This document shows positions 23,437 to 32,261 of a stretch of 64,000 nt of DNA, piece by piece. The translations under genes and the position numbers were made by a program. The notes below the pieces were generated by a model that made no database searches, was not told the DNA's origin, and worked only from the letters and a program-made list of their open reading frames with translations. Origin of the DNA: Armatimonadota bacterium (GTDB taxonomy: Bacteria > Armatimonadota > Fimbriimonadia > Fimbriimonadales > Fimbriimonadaceae); contig JAEURN010000004.1 of NCBI GenBank assembly GCA_016789105.1, forward strand, positions 434,001 through 498,000, read 5' to 3'. How positions within the stretch are numbered: position 1 is the first letter of the stretch; each line of letters begins with the position of its first letter.

Positions 23437-24438
23437 ATGAAAGGAAATCGCATCCTATTCGCCCTTCCGGTTTTGGCGGCAGCGGTCGCGGCGACCGCGC
23501 TTTTGTCCGCTCCGGCATTCGATAGTTTCAAAACGACCCTCTTGAAGGCCGATGGCCTCTCGGCCGACGTCCAGGTTTCGGTGGTTGGCGGCACAACTTC
23601 TGCCTATTCGATCCAACTGGCTAAGCCCGATATGTTGCGCCTGGAGACTGCCGATAAATTGATCGTTGCCGACGGCAAGGAGATCACGACCCTGCTGAAG
23701 GATAAGAACGAATACTTCACCGCCGAACAAACTCCGCAAGGGCTTGCGGAAATCCTGGGTCAGGCCGACCTGCAGGTGTGGCAGCCGTTCTTCAACGAAA
23801 AGGCTTATGGCAAGGTCGCCCGGGTTGAAAAAACCGGCGAGAAGAAGGTCGGTGGCGAATCCACGGACGTCATCCGCGTGGAAGCGGATGCCAAAGGTGA
23901 AACGATCATGGATTTCTATCTGAGCCAGAAGTCGAAAATGCCGGCCCGCTTGGCGATCAACACCAAAGGCATCTCCGGAACTGAAAGCAAAGTGTTGGCA
24001 ATGTCCAACGTTCAAGTGGGCAGCCGCCCGGCCGACCTGTTCACTTTCAAGGCCCCGAACGGTGCCCAAAAAGTCGACCTGAGCGTGATGAACCTGGGCA
24101 AGTGGCTTTGGGATTACGACCAAGCATTCAAGCTGGCCAAAGCCAGCGGCAAGATGGTGATGATCGACTTCATGGCCAGCTGGTGCGGCCCCTGCCACAT
24201 GATGGAAGACCAAGTCTTTTCCACGGACGAGTTCAAGAAGGCGACCGCGAACATGATCCTGCTCAAAGTCGACGTCGACAATTCGCCCGACCTGGCCCAA
24301 AAATATGCGATCGAAGCCATGCCTTCGGTCAAGTTCATCAAACCGGACGGAACCATTGTCCACGAGTTCCTTGGTTATGGCGGCTTTAGTCAAGTGATGA
24401 ACGAAGTCGAAACGGCTAAGTCCAAGTACGGCAAGTAA
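23437..24438 (+). CDS. Secreted LolA-like/thioredoxin fusion protein
   Basis: 333 aa with an N-terminal signal peptide (VLAAAVAATALLSAPAF). Residues ~28-205 look like the LolA/DUF2092 lipid-carrier half-barrel: SIQLAKPDMLRLETADKLIVADGKEITTL, EYFTAEQTPQGLAEIL, MDFYLSQKSKMPARL. Residues ~225-333 are a thioredoxin domain of the DsbD-gamma type with MIDFMASWCGPCHMMEDQVF (CxxC at 250-253), the cis-Pro AMPSVKF and GYGGFSQVMNEV. A single chain joining an outer-membrane lipid/lipoprotein carrier fold to a disulfide module is unusual. It may thiol-reduce or fold a lipoprotein client. Monocistronic, with its own promoter-like element and terminator. Confidence 0.88.
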   Translation: MKGNRILFALPVLAAAVAATALLSAPAFDSFKTTLLKADGLSADVQVSVVGGTTSAYSIQLAKPDMLRLETADKLIVADGKEITTLLKDKNEYFTAEQTPQGLAEILGQADLQVWQPFFNEKAYGKVARVEKTGEKKVGGESTDVIRVEADAKGETIMDFYLSQKSKMPARLAINTKGISGTESKVLAMSNVQVGSRPADLFTFKAPNGAQKVDLSVMNLGKWLWDYDQAFKLAKASGKMVMIDFMASWCGPCHMMEDQVFSTDEFKKATANMILLKVDVDNSPDLAQKYAIEAMPSVKFIKPDGTIVHEFLGYGGFSQVMNEVETAKSKYGK

Positions 24439-24466
24439 CCCTATCCGTTGATTGAAACGGAAGTTG

Positions 24467-24497
24467 GCCCCGGAGTCGCTTGGCTCCGGGGCTTTTT
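24467..24497 (+). terminator. Rho-independent terminator
   Basis: GCCCCGGAG ... CTCCGGGGC, 9-bp stem and 8-nt loop, followed by TTTTT, 28 bp after the fusion gene's stop. Confidence 0.93.
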
Positions 24498-24559
24498 ATG
24501 CCGAGAATGTTGGAATGGCCCCAGTTCGGCAATGCCTAGGCAGGGCAGTAAGCCGACGG

Positions 24560-24565
24560 TAAAAT
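24560..24565 (+). promoter_or_regulatory. -10-like hexamer upstream of E1 alpha
   Basis: TAAAAT in GGTAAAATCCACGG, 52 bp before the GTG at 24618. Confidence 0.35.
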
Positions 24566-24617
24566 CCACGGACTTTCAACCTGGGAGCACCAATCCGGCG
24601 AGAAGGAGAAATACGTA

Positions 24618-25748
24618 GTGGCGACCACGACAACGGACACGGAGAGTGCCCAGAACCAAGGGCAGCAAAGTCCGGTGAGCCGGCCGAGCGATCGGCTCAC
24701 CCCTGACGATTACCGCGAGCTGTTGCTCCAGCTTTATTTGGCCCGGTATTTCGACGTCCGCTTGATTAAAGAAAAGAAGCGCGGCCGTTTGAGAGGCACG
24801 CTTTACAGCAGCCACAACCAAGAGGCCGTGCTCGTCGGATCGCTTTTCGGGTTGGAACCCATGGATTGGATCTCGCCGATCCACCGGGACATGCCCGCCT
24901 TTTTCCTCAAGGACTTTCGGTCAGGTTGGGAAAACCCAGACCGGATGGGGATGACGATCGAAGAAGTTTGCAGCCAAGTTTGGGGCAAAGCCACGTCGCC
25001 TGGCCGTGCCCGCGACAACTGGAGCCACATCGGCAGCAAGGCCAAACGGATCATCCACTCGACATCGATGCTGGCCGGGACGATCCCCGCTGCAACTGGA
25101 GTCGTGTTGGCCGACCGCTTGAACGGGCTGAACACGGTTGCGGTCACGTTTAATGGGGAAGGTTCTACGGCCCAAGGCGTCTTCCATGAGGCCATCAACT
25201 TTGCCGCGGTCGAAAAACTGCCGGTGGTGACGATCATCGAAAACAACCATTGGGCTTATGGCACCCCCACCCACTACGAATATCCGCTGGCGGATTTTGC
25301 GCGGCGGGCGGACGGCTACGGGATCCCGGGATTCATCGCCGACGGCCAAGATGTCATCGATGTGTACGACAAAGTCATGATGGCCGTGGAGCACGCCCGG
25401 GCTGGGAACGGCCCCAGCATCGTGGAATGCAAGACATTCCGCGCCTATGGGCATGGCGACCACGATGACGACCGGGCGGAAAAATACCGCCCGAGCGAAG
25501 AAGTCGAAGCCGGCCGCAAGCGGGATCCATTGGCGGTGATGAAGGCGAAAATGATGGAACTCGGGTACCTCACAGTTGACGAAGCGATGCAACACCAAGC
25601 CGAAGGGAAAGGTGCTGGCGAAGTCACTGACCATGATTTCCCCCAAAAAGTTGTCGACTACCTGACCAAGGGTGTCCAATTCGCGATCAAGGCTCCATTG
25701 CCCGATGAAACCGAGGCGGCGATGTGGGTCTTCCGGGAGGCCAACTGA
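24618..25748 (+). CDS. 2-oxoacid dehydrogenase E1 component, alpha subunit
   Basis: 376 aa from GTG, AAGGAG upstream. Thiamine-diphosphate E1-alpha family: YLARYFDVRLIKEKKRGRL, HIGSKAKRIIHSTSMLAGTIPAATG, the ThDP motif GEGSTAQGVFHEAINFA ... IIENNHWAYGT (GDG ... NN variant) and the phosphorylation-loop-like YGHGDHDDD. Together with the beta subunit it decarboxylates pyruvate, acetoin or a branched-chain 2-oxoacid; substrate cannot be assigned from the sequence. The beta gene follows after 1 bp. No E2/E3 gene is adjacent. Confidence 0.92.
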   Translation: MATTTTDTESAQNQGQQSPVSRPSDRLTPDDYRELLLQLYLARYFDVRLIKEKKRGRLRGTLYSSHNQEAVLVGSLFGLEPMDWISPIHRDMPAFFLKDFRSGWENPDRMGMTIEEVCSQVWGKATSPGRARDNWSHIGSKAKRIIHSTSMLAGTIPAATGVVLADRLNGLNTVAVTFNGEGSTAQGVFHEAINFAAVEKLPVVTIIENNHWAYGTPTHYEYPLADFARRADGYGIPGFIADGQDVIDVYDKVMMAVEHARAGNGPSIVECKTFRAYGHGDHDDDRAEKYRPSEEVEAGRKRDPLAVMKAKMMELGYLTVDEAMQHQAEGKGAGEVTDHDFPQKVVDYLTKGVQFAIKAPLPDETEAAMWVFREAN

Positions 25749-25749
25749 T

Positions 25750-26757
25750 ATGGCGGCACCCGTTGCAACCGAACTCAAAAAGAATTACCTCACGGCGCTC
25801 AAAGAAGCGATTGCCGAAGAGATGGATCGGAACCCGGACATGATCTGCATGGGCGAAGACATCGGTGCCCTTGGCGGGGCGTTCGGCGTCACCGACGGCC
25901 TGGTGGCCAAACATGGCCGATCGCGGGTTTACGACATGCCGATCAGCGAGGCGACCATTGTGGGAACCGCCTGCGGACTTTGTCTAAATGGCAAGACCGT
26001 GATGGTCGAGATGCAATTTATCGACTTCATTTCGTGTGGATTCGACCAGATCGTCAACATGACGGCGACCTACCATTACCGGACGGCCGGCGAAGTCAAC
26101 ATCCCAATGGTCATCCGTGGCCCTGCTGGAGCCTACGGCGGCGGCGCGCTTTACCACAGCCAGATGAACGAAGCATGGTTTGCTAACTCACCTGGGCTGA
26201 AAATCATCTGCCCAAGCACGGTCTATGATGCCAAAGGTTTGATGAAAGCGGCCCTCCGCGACCCGAACCCCGTTTTGGTTTACGAAATCAAAGACCTTTA
26301 CCGTCGGCGCGAAATCGAAGAAGTGCTGCCCGAAGAGGATTACATCGTCCCCATCGGCAAAGCACGGATCGCTCGCGAAGGCGATGACGTCACGATTGTT
26401 ACCTACGGGCAAAACGTCTACCACGCTCTTGCGGCGGCCGATGAGATCCAAAAGGAAGGTTTTTCGGCAGAAGTTATTGATATCCGGTCGCTCGTTCCGT
26501 TGGATGAAGAGACCATCATCGAGTCCCTGAAGAAAACCAACCGTCTTGTGGTCGTCAACGAAGCCCCAATGACCTGTGGGTTTGCTGGCGAGATCATGAG
26601 CCGGATGACGGAAAAGGCCTTTGAATACTTGGATGCCCCGCCGGCGAGAATCACCCGTATGGATACGCCGGTGCCTTGGGTCAAACCGTTGGAACTCTAC
26701 GTTCTGCCCAGCGTTGCCAAAATCACCGAAGCGGCCGTCAAGGCTTGCCGGTACTAA
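25750..26757 (+). CDS. 2-oxoacid dehydrogenase E1 component, beta subunit
   Basis: 335 aa from ATG 25750. Transketolase pyrimidine-binding domain with MICMGEDIGALGGAFGVTDGL, YDMPISEATIVGTACGL, VMVEMQFIDFI, and the C-terminal transketolase domain (DVTIVTYGQNVYHAL, EVIDIRSLVPLDEETI). Normal length for PdhB/BkdB/AcoB. Forms an alpha2beta2 heterotetramer with the upstream gene. Its TAA overlaps the convergent serpin-like gene's stop by 4 bp (26754-26757), leaving no room for an intergenic terminator. Confidence 0.94.
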   Translation: MAAPVATELKKNYLTALKEAIAEEMDRNPDMICMGEDIGALGGAFGVTDGLVAKHGRSRVYDMPISEATIVGTACGLCLNGKTVMVEMQFIDFISCGFDQIVNMTATYHYRTAGEVNIPMVIRGPAGAYGGGALYHSQMNEAWFANSPGLKIICPSTVYDAKGLMKAALRDPNPVLVYEIKDLYRRREIEEVLPEEDYIVPIGKARIAREGDDVTIVTYGQNVYHALAAADEIQKEGFSAEVIDIRSLVPLDEETIIESLKKTNRLVVVNEAPMTCGFAGEIMSRMTEKAFEYLDAPPARITRMDTPVPWVKPLELYVLPSVAKITEAAVKACRY

Positions 26758-27794
26758 GGCACAAATCGGCCGATGGCCAATGGTAGGGAAGTCCGCCGGT
26801 CGTAGAGGGCCCAACGGAACGGCTCGCCCTTGGAGGGCGGCCCAGTGGTTCCATCGATTTTGATTGAGAGATACTGGCGCATGATGGCCACCCCAATCTC
26901 GTCGCCTTGCGGGATGATTTCAACGCTTAGGTTGCGGAGGTCGTTCGGGCCGGTGATGAGCTTTTCAAGGCCGAGGGCTTTTGCCATTGGCAACAAATCG
27001 GCTTCTCCTTCGATCACGGTTTCCACCGGGCTAGGCCCAGGGGCGGATTCAAAATTGACAACCTGTTTAAGATAAGATTCCGCAGGTAATTGCCATAAAT
27101 CCTTGTCTTCCCAAGCCAAAAAGATCAGGTTGCCGTCCTTGGCTCCCCAAATGTCACCATTCTTGGCCAGCGGCGAATTAAACGTGACGGAAAGTGCGCC
27201 GGTGCAAACAATTGGGTCGGATTTATCAAAGTCCGGAGCTTTTGCCTTGTAGATAAACTGGTGGATCCACGCGGCCATGGCATTGTGCGGGGTGATGCCG
27301 GCGCTCCCAAGCCGGACGACGTCGCTGCCGATCCGTTCAGCCATTTCCGTTTGGAATTCGGTTTGCATGGGGGTTGGCCAGATCATCCAAACCGCGCTCC
27401 CGAATTTCATTTGGTGATTTTCTGGTTGGACAAGCGGGATGTAGAGGTCGTTAAATCCCTGAACCAGCGGGTATTCATCGGGAGAGTCGGTGTGCAAAAA
27501 GGTGGCAGCCTCGGTGAATGTCTTGCCTTCGGATGCCGCTAGCAGGGTGAGCCCGGTCTGGTAGGCAGTGACGATGGGGAATGCAAAGCCCCCATCTTGG
27601 CGCGAGAATTCTGATCCGCAATATTGTGAAAACGCCAGGTAACTCCTGCGAAACTGGGCTAAATCGTCGGCATCGGCTTGGCGTGCCGTCGGGGCATAAA
27701 TTTGGGTGGGGATCTTATAGGTTGTGTTGGAGCGGCAACTGGCCAGGCAGAAGAAAGCGAAGACCAGGAGCGGCATGGTTTTCGCCGTCCGCAT
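26754..27794 (-). CDS. Serpin-like lipoprotein (degenerate serine-protease-inhibitor fold)
   Basis: 346 aa with lipobox CLASC near residue 20. Weak but ordered serpin landmarks: TGLTLLAASEGKTFTEAATFL (helix D/shutter region), AWIHQFIYKAKAPDF, a strand SVTFNSPLAKN in the 'F.N..yFk..W' place, and the closing FRWALYDRRTSLPLAIGRFVP that mirrors the serpin 'F.F.I.D..TG..LF.GRV..P' end. Before it, IIPQGDEIGVAIMRQYLSI stands where the reactive-centre loop would be, with no typical EEGTEAAAAT hinge, so inhibitory function is doubtful. Gene overlaps the E1 beta stop convergently. Confidence 0.68.
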   Translation of the reverse strand: MRTAKTMPLLVFAFFCLASCRSNTTYKIPTQIYAPTARQADADDLAQFRRSYLAFSQYCGSEFSRQDGGFAFPIVTAYQTGLTLLAASEGKTFTEAATFLHTDSPDEYPLVQGFNDLYIPLVQPENHQMKFGSAVWMIWPTPMQTEFQTEMAERIGSDVVRLGSAGITPHNAMAAWIHQFIYKAKAPDFDKSDPIVCTGALSVTFNSPLAKNGDIWGAKDGNLIFLAWEDKDLWQLPAESYLKQVVNFESAPGPSPVETVIEGEADLLPMAKALGLEKLITGPNDLRNLSVEIIPQGDEIGVAIMRQYLSIKIDGTTGPPSKGEPFRWALYDRRTSLPLAIGRFVP

Positions 27795-27880
27795 GGTTCC
27801 AGTTTAATCCTGGGGTGGGGATTTCTTTAGGCCGTTGAGCGGTTTGTTCCGTTGGGGGGAATCATGCGGGAAAATTCCTG

Positions 27881-27886
27881 TATACT
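27881..27886 (+). promoter_or_regulatory. -10-like hexamer upstream of branched-chain amino acid ABC operon
   Basis: TATACT in CTGTATACTCGGCGG, 57 bp before the ATG at 27944; no clear -35. Confidence 0.4.
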
Positions 27887-27943
27887 CGGCGGCACCAAAG
27901 CGGCCGGGTGGATTGGGGCCCGCCGCGCTTGCTTGGATTGACT

Positions 27944-29203
27944 ATGAAAAACGGATTGCTTCAAATCGCAGGGCTCACGCTTGCCATCGCCGGCATGAGC
28001 CTTTTCGGCGGATGCAAGGATCCCGGCAGTGCCGGGTCTACGGGCAGCACCACCGGCTCATCGACTTCGGGTTCGGGCGGCACGGGCGGAACTGCCAGCG
28101 GCGACACGATCAAGATCGGGATGGTTGCCAGCCGCAACGGTGAACTCAGGCCCTGGGGCACTGACTGTGAATCGGGCGGCGTTTTGGCCGTCAAGTTAAT
28201 CAACGACGCCGGAGGAATCGGCGGCAAGAAGATCGAGCTGATCGTCGAAGATTCCAACTCCAAACCGGAAGAAGGGAAATCGGCCGCGGCCAAGCTGGCG
28301 GGCGACGGGGTTGTGGCCATCATCGGCGAAGTTGCGAGCGGCATCACCAAACAAATGAAGATCGTGGCGCTGGAAAAGGGCATCCCGATGGTTGCCGTCG
28401 GGGCCACCAACCCGGACATCACGAAAGATGGAAAAGGGCTCATCAGCCGCGTGTGCTACACCGACGACCTGCAAGGGCCGGTGATGGCCAAGTTCGCCTA
28501 TGACCGGGGCCTGCGGCGCGTGGCCGTCATGACCGACAAGAAGCAGCCTTATTCCACGGGCCTCACCGCCACGTTTAAAAAGAAATTCGAGGAGTTGGGC
28601 GGCAAAATCGTCGCCGATGAGAGCTATCAATCCGGAGACACGCAGTTTAATGGCCAGCTGACCCGGATCAAGGGCCTTAACCCAGACGGCATTTTCATGT
28701 CGGGTTACTTTAACGAAGTGGGCCCCATGTCTCGCCAGGTGCGCCAGCTGGGCATGACGGCCGACAAGGTCACCCTGATGGGTGGCGACGGGTGGGATAG
28801 CGCCGACCTCATTTCAAGCGGCGGCGACGCCATTGTGGGCGGCTTCTTCTGCAACCACTACAACGACAAGGAAGAGCGGCCGGAAGTCAAAAAGTTCCTG
28901 GAAGATTACAAGGCGGCCAACAACGGCAACTTGCCCGGCACCACGATGGGGGCATTGGGTTACGATGCGACGGCTCTTGTCCTCGATGCGATCAAGCGCG
29001 TCGCCGACTCGGGCAAAGAGATTAATTCGGCCAATGTGGCGGCAGCGATCATGGAAACCGAGAACTTCCACGGCGTCAGCGGCGATATCACGCTCAAGGG
29101 GACGACTGGCGACCCGGCAAAGCGGGCCCTGATCGTCGAAGTGAAGAAAGACGGGTTTGTTTTCTCCAAGGAATACACCCCCGCCGAAGTGCTGGGCCAA
29201 TAA
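27944..29203 (+). CDS. Branched-chain amino acid ABC transporter substrate-binding lipoprotein
   Basis: 419 aa from ATG 27944. Signal peptide ending SLFGGC, a Gly/Ser/Thr linker, then a Peripla_BP_6 (LivJ-like) domain: IKIGMVASRNGELRPWGTD, VKLINDAGGIGGKKIELIVED, VVAIIGEVASGITKQM, GYFNEVGPMSRQVRQLG, YDATALVLDAIKRV and SGDITLKGTTGDPAKRALI. A frame start at 27908 exists but would place a non-signal extension first. First gene of the liv-type operon; binds amino acids, urea-like or other small polar solutes outside the inner membrane. Confidence 0.93.
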   Translation: MKNGLLQIAGLTLAIAGMSLFGGCKDPGSAGSTGSTTGSSTSGSGGTGGTASGDTIKIGMVASRNGELRPWGTDCESGGVLAVKLINDAGGIGGKKIELIVEDSNSKPEEGKSAAAKLAGDGVVAIIGEVASGITKQMKIVALEKGIPMVAVGATNPDITKDGKGLISRVCYTDDLQGPVMAKFAYDRGLRRVAVMTDKKQPYSTGLTATFKKKFEELGGKIVADESYQSGDTQFNGQLTRIKGLNPDGIFMSGYFNEVGPMSRQVRQLGMTADKVTLMGGDGWDSADLISSGGDAIVGGFFCNHYNDKEERPEVKKFLEDYKAANNGNLPGTTMGALGYDATALVLDAIKRVADSGKEINSANVAAAIMETENFHGVSGDITLKGTTGDPAKRALIVEVKKDGFVFSKEYTPAEVLGQ

Positions 29204-29228
29204 ATTTGGCCCAGCCCCTTAACTGAGC

Positions 29229-30278
29229 ATGGCGATGGATTCGGTTCTCCATTTGGTGGCTGGCTTCACGCTGGACTTTTCATCTCTTCCGCAACAGCTT
29301 GTAAATGGCCTGGTGATCGGCGCAATCTATGCGCTGATCGCCCTGGGCTACACCATGGTTTATGGGGTGTTGAGGTTGATCAACTTTGCCCATGGCGAAG
29401 TGTTCATGTTGGGTGCCTACACGGCCCTGTTGACGTCGTACACGATGGGCTTTACGCCGGAATTGGTGAAGAAGGGCGTGATGCAGGGCCACCCCCTTAC
29501 CAGCAGCCCGTTCAACCTGGTGATCCTTATTTTGGCTTCGATGGCGGTTTGCGCGGTCATCGGTGCCGTGATCGAATTCCTCGCCTACCGTCCGATGCGG
29601 AACCAATCGCGGATTGCCGCATTGATCACGGCCATCGGGGTCTCGCTGTTCCTGCAATATGGAGGGCAACTCTTTTTGCCGGCAAACCCCCCGCCAAGCG
29701 TGGTTCAGGAAGTGAATCCGTTCCAAGGGGTCATCAACCATTCCTTCCGGAAGGCGGTGATCGCCCAGGATGGCAGCGTAACCAGCCCGGCAATCGAGCT
29801 GACGGTGACCCAAGGCAAAGTGATCATGCTGGTGACCGTGGTCGTTTTGATGGGCCTGCTGACTTACCTGGTGATGTACACAAGGGCCGGCCGGGCGATG
29901 CGGGCGGCTAGCCACGATTTCGATTCAGCTTCTTTGATGGGGGTGAACGTCAACCGCGTGGTCACCTTCACGTTCATGCTGGGTTCGGCTTTGGCGGGAG
30001 CGGGGGCCATGATGCTAGCCACGTTCGAAGGGACTCCCCTGCAGCCGTTTTATGGTCTTTTGCCGGGTGTCAAGGCGTTTGTGGCGGCCGTTTTGGGCGG
30101 CATCGGCAACATTCCCGGAGCGGTGCTCGGCGGAATCGTCATGGGGTTGGCGGAGACCTTGGTCGTCTGGTTGGGATTTAGCCAATACAAGGATGCGGTG
30201 GCATTCGTCATCCTGATCTTTGTGCTCTTGCTCAAGCCGGGCGGACTCTTGGGGTCTGACAAGGTGGAAAAGGTATGA
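29229..30278 (+). CDS. livH: Branched-chain amino acid ABC transporter permease LivH
   Basis: 349 aa, about eight membrane segments. Family landmarks: QLVNGLVIGAIYALIALGYTMVYGVLR, INFAHGEVFMLGAY, YRPMRNQSRIAALITAIGVS and RAGRAMRAASHDFDSASLMGVN (the EAA-like loop contacting the ATPase). A periplasmic insertion around residues 155-195 is longer than in E. coli LivH. Follows the binding protein by 25 bp and overlaps livM as ATGA. Confidence 0.95.
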   Translation: MAMDSVLHLVAGFTLDFSSLPQQLVNGLVIGAIYALIALGYTMVYGVLRLINFAHGEVFMLGAYTALLTSYTMGFTPELVKKGVMQGHPLTSSPFNLVILILASMAVCAVIGAVIEFLAYRPMRNQSRIAALITAIGVSLFLQYGGQLFLPANPPPSVVQEVNPFQGVINHSFRKAVIAQDGSVTSPAIELTVTQGKVIMLVTVVVLMGLLTYLVMYTRAGRAMRAASHDFDSASLMGVNVNRVVTFTFMLGSALAGAGAMMLATFEGTPLQPFYGLLPGVKAFVAAVLGGIGNIPGAVLGGIVMGLAETLVVWLGFSQYKDAVAFVILIFVLLLKPGGLLGSDKVEKV

Positions 30279-31483
30279 GCCTCGGCAAGATCCTAGGCGT
30301 CCGGGCGGTTTCAGTGGTGGTGACCGTGTTGCTTTGCATCGGCGCCGAAGTCTTACTGAAACAATTGATCCGCGACGACTATTACTTGCGCTTGTTCTTT
30401 TTGGCGGGCGTTTACGTAACGTTGTCGGTCAGTTTGAACCTGATCAACGGGATCACGGGCCAGTTCTCGATTGGGCATGCGGCGTTTTACATGGTGGGGG
30501 CTTATGCGGCTGGCCTTTCCAGCAATGCCCTTTTTGCAAAGCAACCACTGGATATGCCCGCCTATCTCGTGGTCTCCACCGTGATCGGCGCGGCGGCGGC
30601 GGCTGTTGCCGGCCTCATAGTTGGTTTGCCGTCGTTACGGTTGAAAGGCGACTATCTCGCCGTCGTCACGTTGGGGTTTGGAGAGATTCTGCGCATCACC
30701 ATGCAGAACCAAGAACAGTGGGGCGGCTCCTACGGTTACAACTTGGATAACAAATACCGATCCATTGCCCTGGTGTTCATGTTGGCGATCTTGTGTATCG
30801 CCGTTTGCCGGAACCTCCTCAAATCGGTTCACGGGTTGCCGTTCTTGGCGGTGAGGGAAGATGAAGTGGCCGCCCAGGCCATGGGGATCAATCTGACCAA
30901 GACAAAGGTCGTGGCGTTTGTCGTTGGGGCTGCTTTTGCCGGTGCCGCCGGAGCGCTGTTTGCCCACGAAACGCAGTTCATCAACCCAGATTTGTTCAAG
31001 ATGGACGTTTCTTTCTTGATCTTGACGATGGTCGTTCTCGGGGGCACGGGCTCCATCACCGGTTCGACCATTGCCGCGGTCTGCCTCTTCATGATCCCAG
31101 AAATGGGCCGGATCGCCAAGTTCCAAGTCTCGCAGGCCATGTTGGTCTCGCTGCTGGTTGTCGGGATTGGCGCGATGGTCTATGCGGTTCGCTATGTTCA
31201 GAACCGGGTTCATTTGGAAAAGGGGCCCCAAGCCATGGCCTTCGCCGGGGCGGTTTTTGTGCCGCTGACTTTGGCAACAGTGGTGGGGAAGATTTTGGAA
31301 AGGTTCACCATTCTGGGCGACAAGGTGTATGAATCTGCAGATATCCGGTTGATGATCTTGGCCGTTGTGCTTTTGGTGGTCATGTTGATCCGGCCAACTG
31401 GTTTGCTTGGCCATCATGAGTTCAGTTGGGACGGCGTGAGGCGGCTCTTCAAGGGCCGGGCGTCTCACCAGGAGGCTGCATAA
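30275..31483 (+). CDS. livM: Branched-chain amino acid ABC transporter permease LivM
   Basis: 402 aa, about ten membrane segments. SVSLNLINGITGQFSIGHAAFYMVGAY and LKGDYLAVVTLGFGEILRI are LivM hallmarks, and FLAVREDEVAAQAMGINLTKTK is the ATPase coupling loop. After the core permease, two extra C-terminal hydrophobic stretches (around residues 310-375) precede TGLLGHHEF. Pairs with LivH to form the channel. Start overlaps the livH stop; livG starts directly after its TAA. Confidence 0.95.
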   Translation: MSLGKILGVRAVSVVVTVLLCIGAEVLLKQLIRDDYYLRLFFLAGVYVTLSVSLNLINGITGQFSIGHAAFYMVGAYAAGLSSNALFAKQPLDMPAYLVVSTVIGAAAAAVAGLIVGLPSLRLKGDYLAVVTLGFGEILRITMQNQEQWGGSYGYNLDNKYRSIALVFMLAILCIAVCRNLLKSVHGLPFLAVREDEVAAQAMGINLTKTKVVAFVVGAAFAGAAGALFAHETQFINPDLFKMDVSFLILTMVVLGGTGSITGSTIAAVCLFMIPEMGRIAKFQVSQAMLVSLLVVGIGAMVYAVRYVQNRVHLEKGPQAMAFAGAVFVPLTLATVVGKILERFTILGDKVYESADIRLMILAVVLLVVMLIRPTGLLGHHEFSWDGVRRLFKGRASHQEAA

Positions 31484-32248
31484 GTGCCGCTTTTGAGCAT
31501 GAAAGATGTGACGATCCGCTTTGGCGGGTTGACGGCCGTGAACAAGGTCAACTTTGATATTGAAAAGGGAGACCTTTTTGGCTTGATCGGGCCGAACGGG
31601 GCCGGTAAGACGACCTGCTTCAACATGATCACGGGCGTTTACAAGCCGACCGAAGGGAACGTGATTTTCGAGGGCCGGGACATCTCTGGGCTCCCGCCGA
31701 ACCGGATCGCGCAAACGGGGATTTGCCGGACGTTCCAGAACATCCGGCTTTTTAGCGCGCTCAGTGCTTTGGAAAATGTGATGGTGGGGGCCTATCTGCG
31801 GCACCAGACATCCCTCCTGAGCGGATTCCTCCTCACGCCTCGGGCCATCAAAGAAACCGCTGAACTCCGTAAGAAGTCGATGGAGCTTTTGAGCGTGGTC
31901 GATCTGGCCGAAGAGGCACACACGCGATCGGCAGACATGAGTTATGGCAAACAACGCCGGCTAGAGATTGCCCGGGCGATGGCGACCGACCCCAAACTCA
32001 TCCTGCTGGATGAACCGGCCGCCGGGATGAACCCCCAAGAAAAGGACGAGTTGCGGGCCGTGGTCCACCGCATCCGGGACGAGTTCGAGAAAACGGTTCT
32101 CCTCATCGAACATGACATGAAATTCGTCATGAACCTGTGTGAGAAGATCGTGGTGCTTGACCACGGCGAGGAGATCGCCTATGGTGGCCCGGACGAGATC
32201 CGCAACGACCCCAAGGTGATCGAGGCGTATCTGGGCGAGCCCGTTTGA
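31484..32248 (+). CDS. livG: Branched-chain amino acid ABC transporter ATPase LivG
   Basis: 254 aa from GTG. Walker A GPNGAGKTTCFNMITGVYKP, the long LivG-type Q-loop region (ARTFQNIRLF variant CRTFQNIRLFSALSALENV), signature MSYGKQRRLEIARAMA (LSYG-like), Walker B LILLDEPAAGMNP and switch LIEHDMKFVM. The operon ends here: livF, the usual second ATPase, is missing and a convergent gene begins 13 bp later. Either LivG works as a homodimer or LivF is encoded elsewhere. Confidence 0.95.
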   Translation: MPLLSMKDVTIRFGGLTAVNKVNFDIEKGDLFGLIGPNGAGKTTCFNMITGVYKPTEGNVIFEGRDISGLPPNRIAQTGICRTFQNIRLFSALSALENVMVGAYLRHQTSLLSGFLLTPRAIKETAELRKKSMELLSVVDLAEEAHTRSADMSYGKQRRLEIARAMATDPKLILLDEPAAGMNPQEKDELRAVVHRIRDEFEKTVLLIEHDMKFVMNLCEKIVVLDHGEEIAYGGPDEIRNDPKVIEAYLGEPV

Positions 32249-32261
32249 CCCTTGAAGCGCG

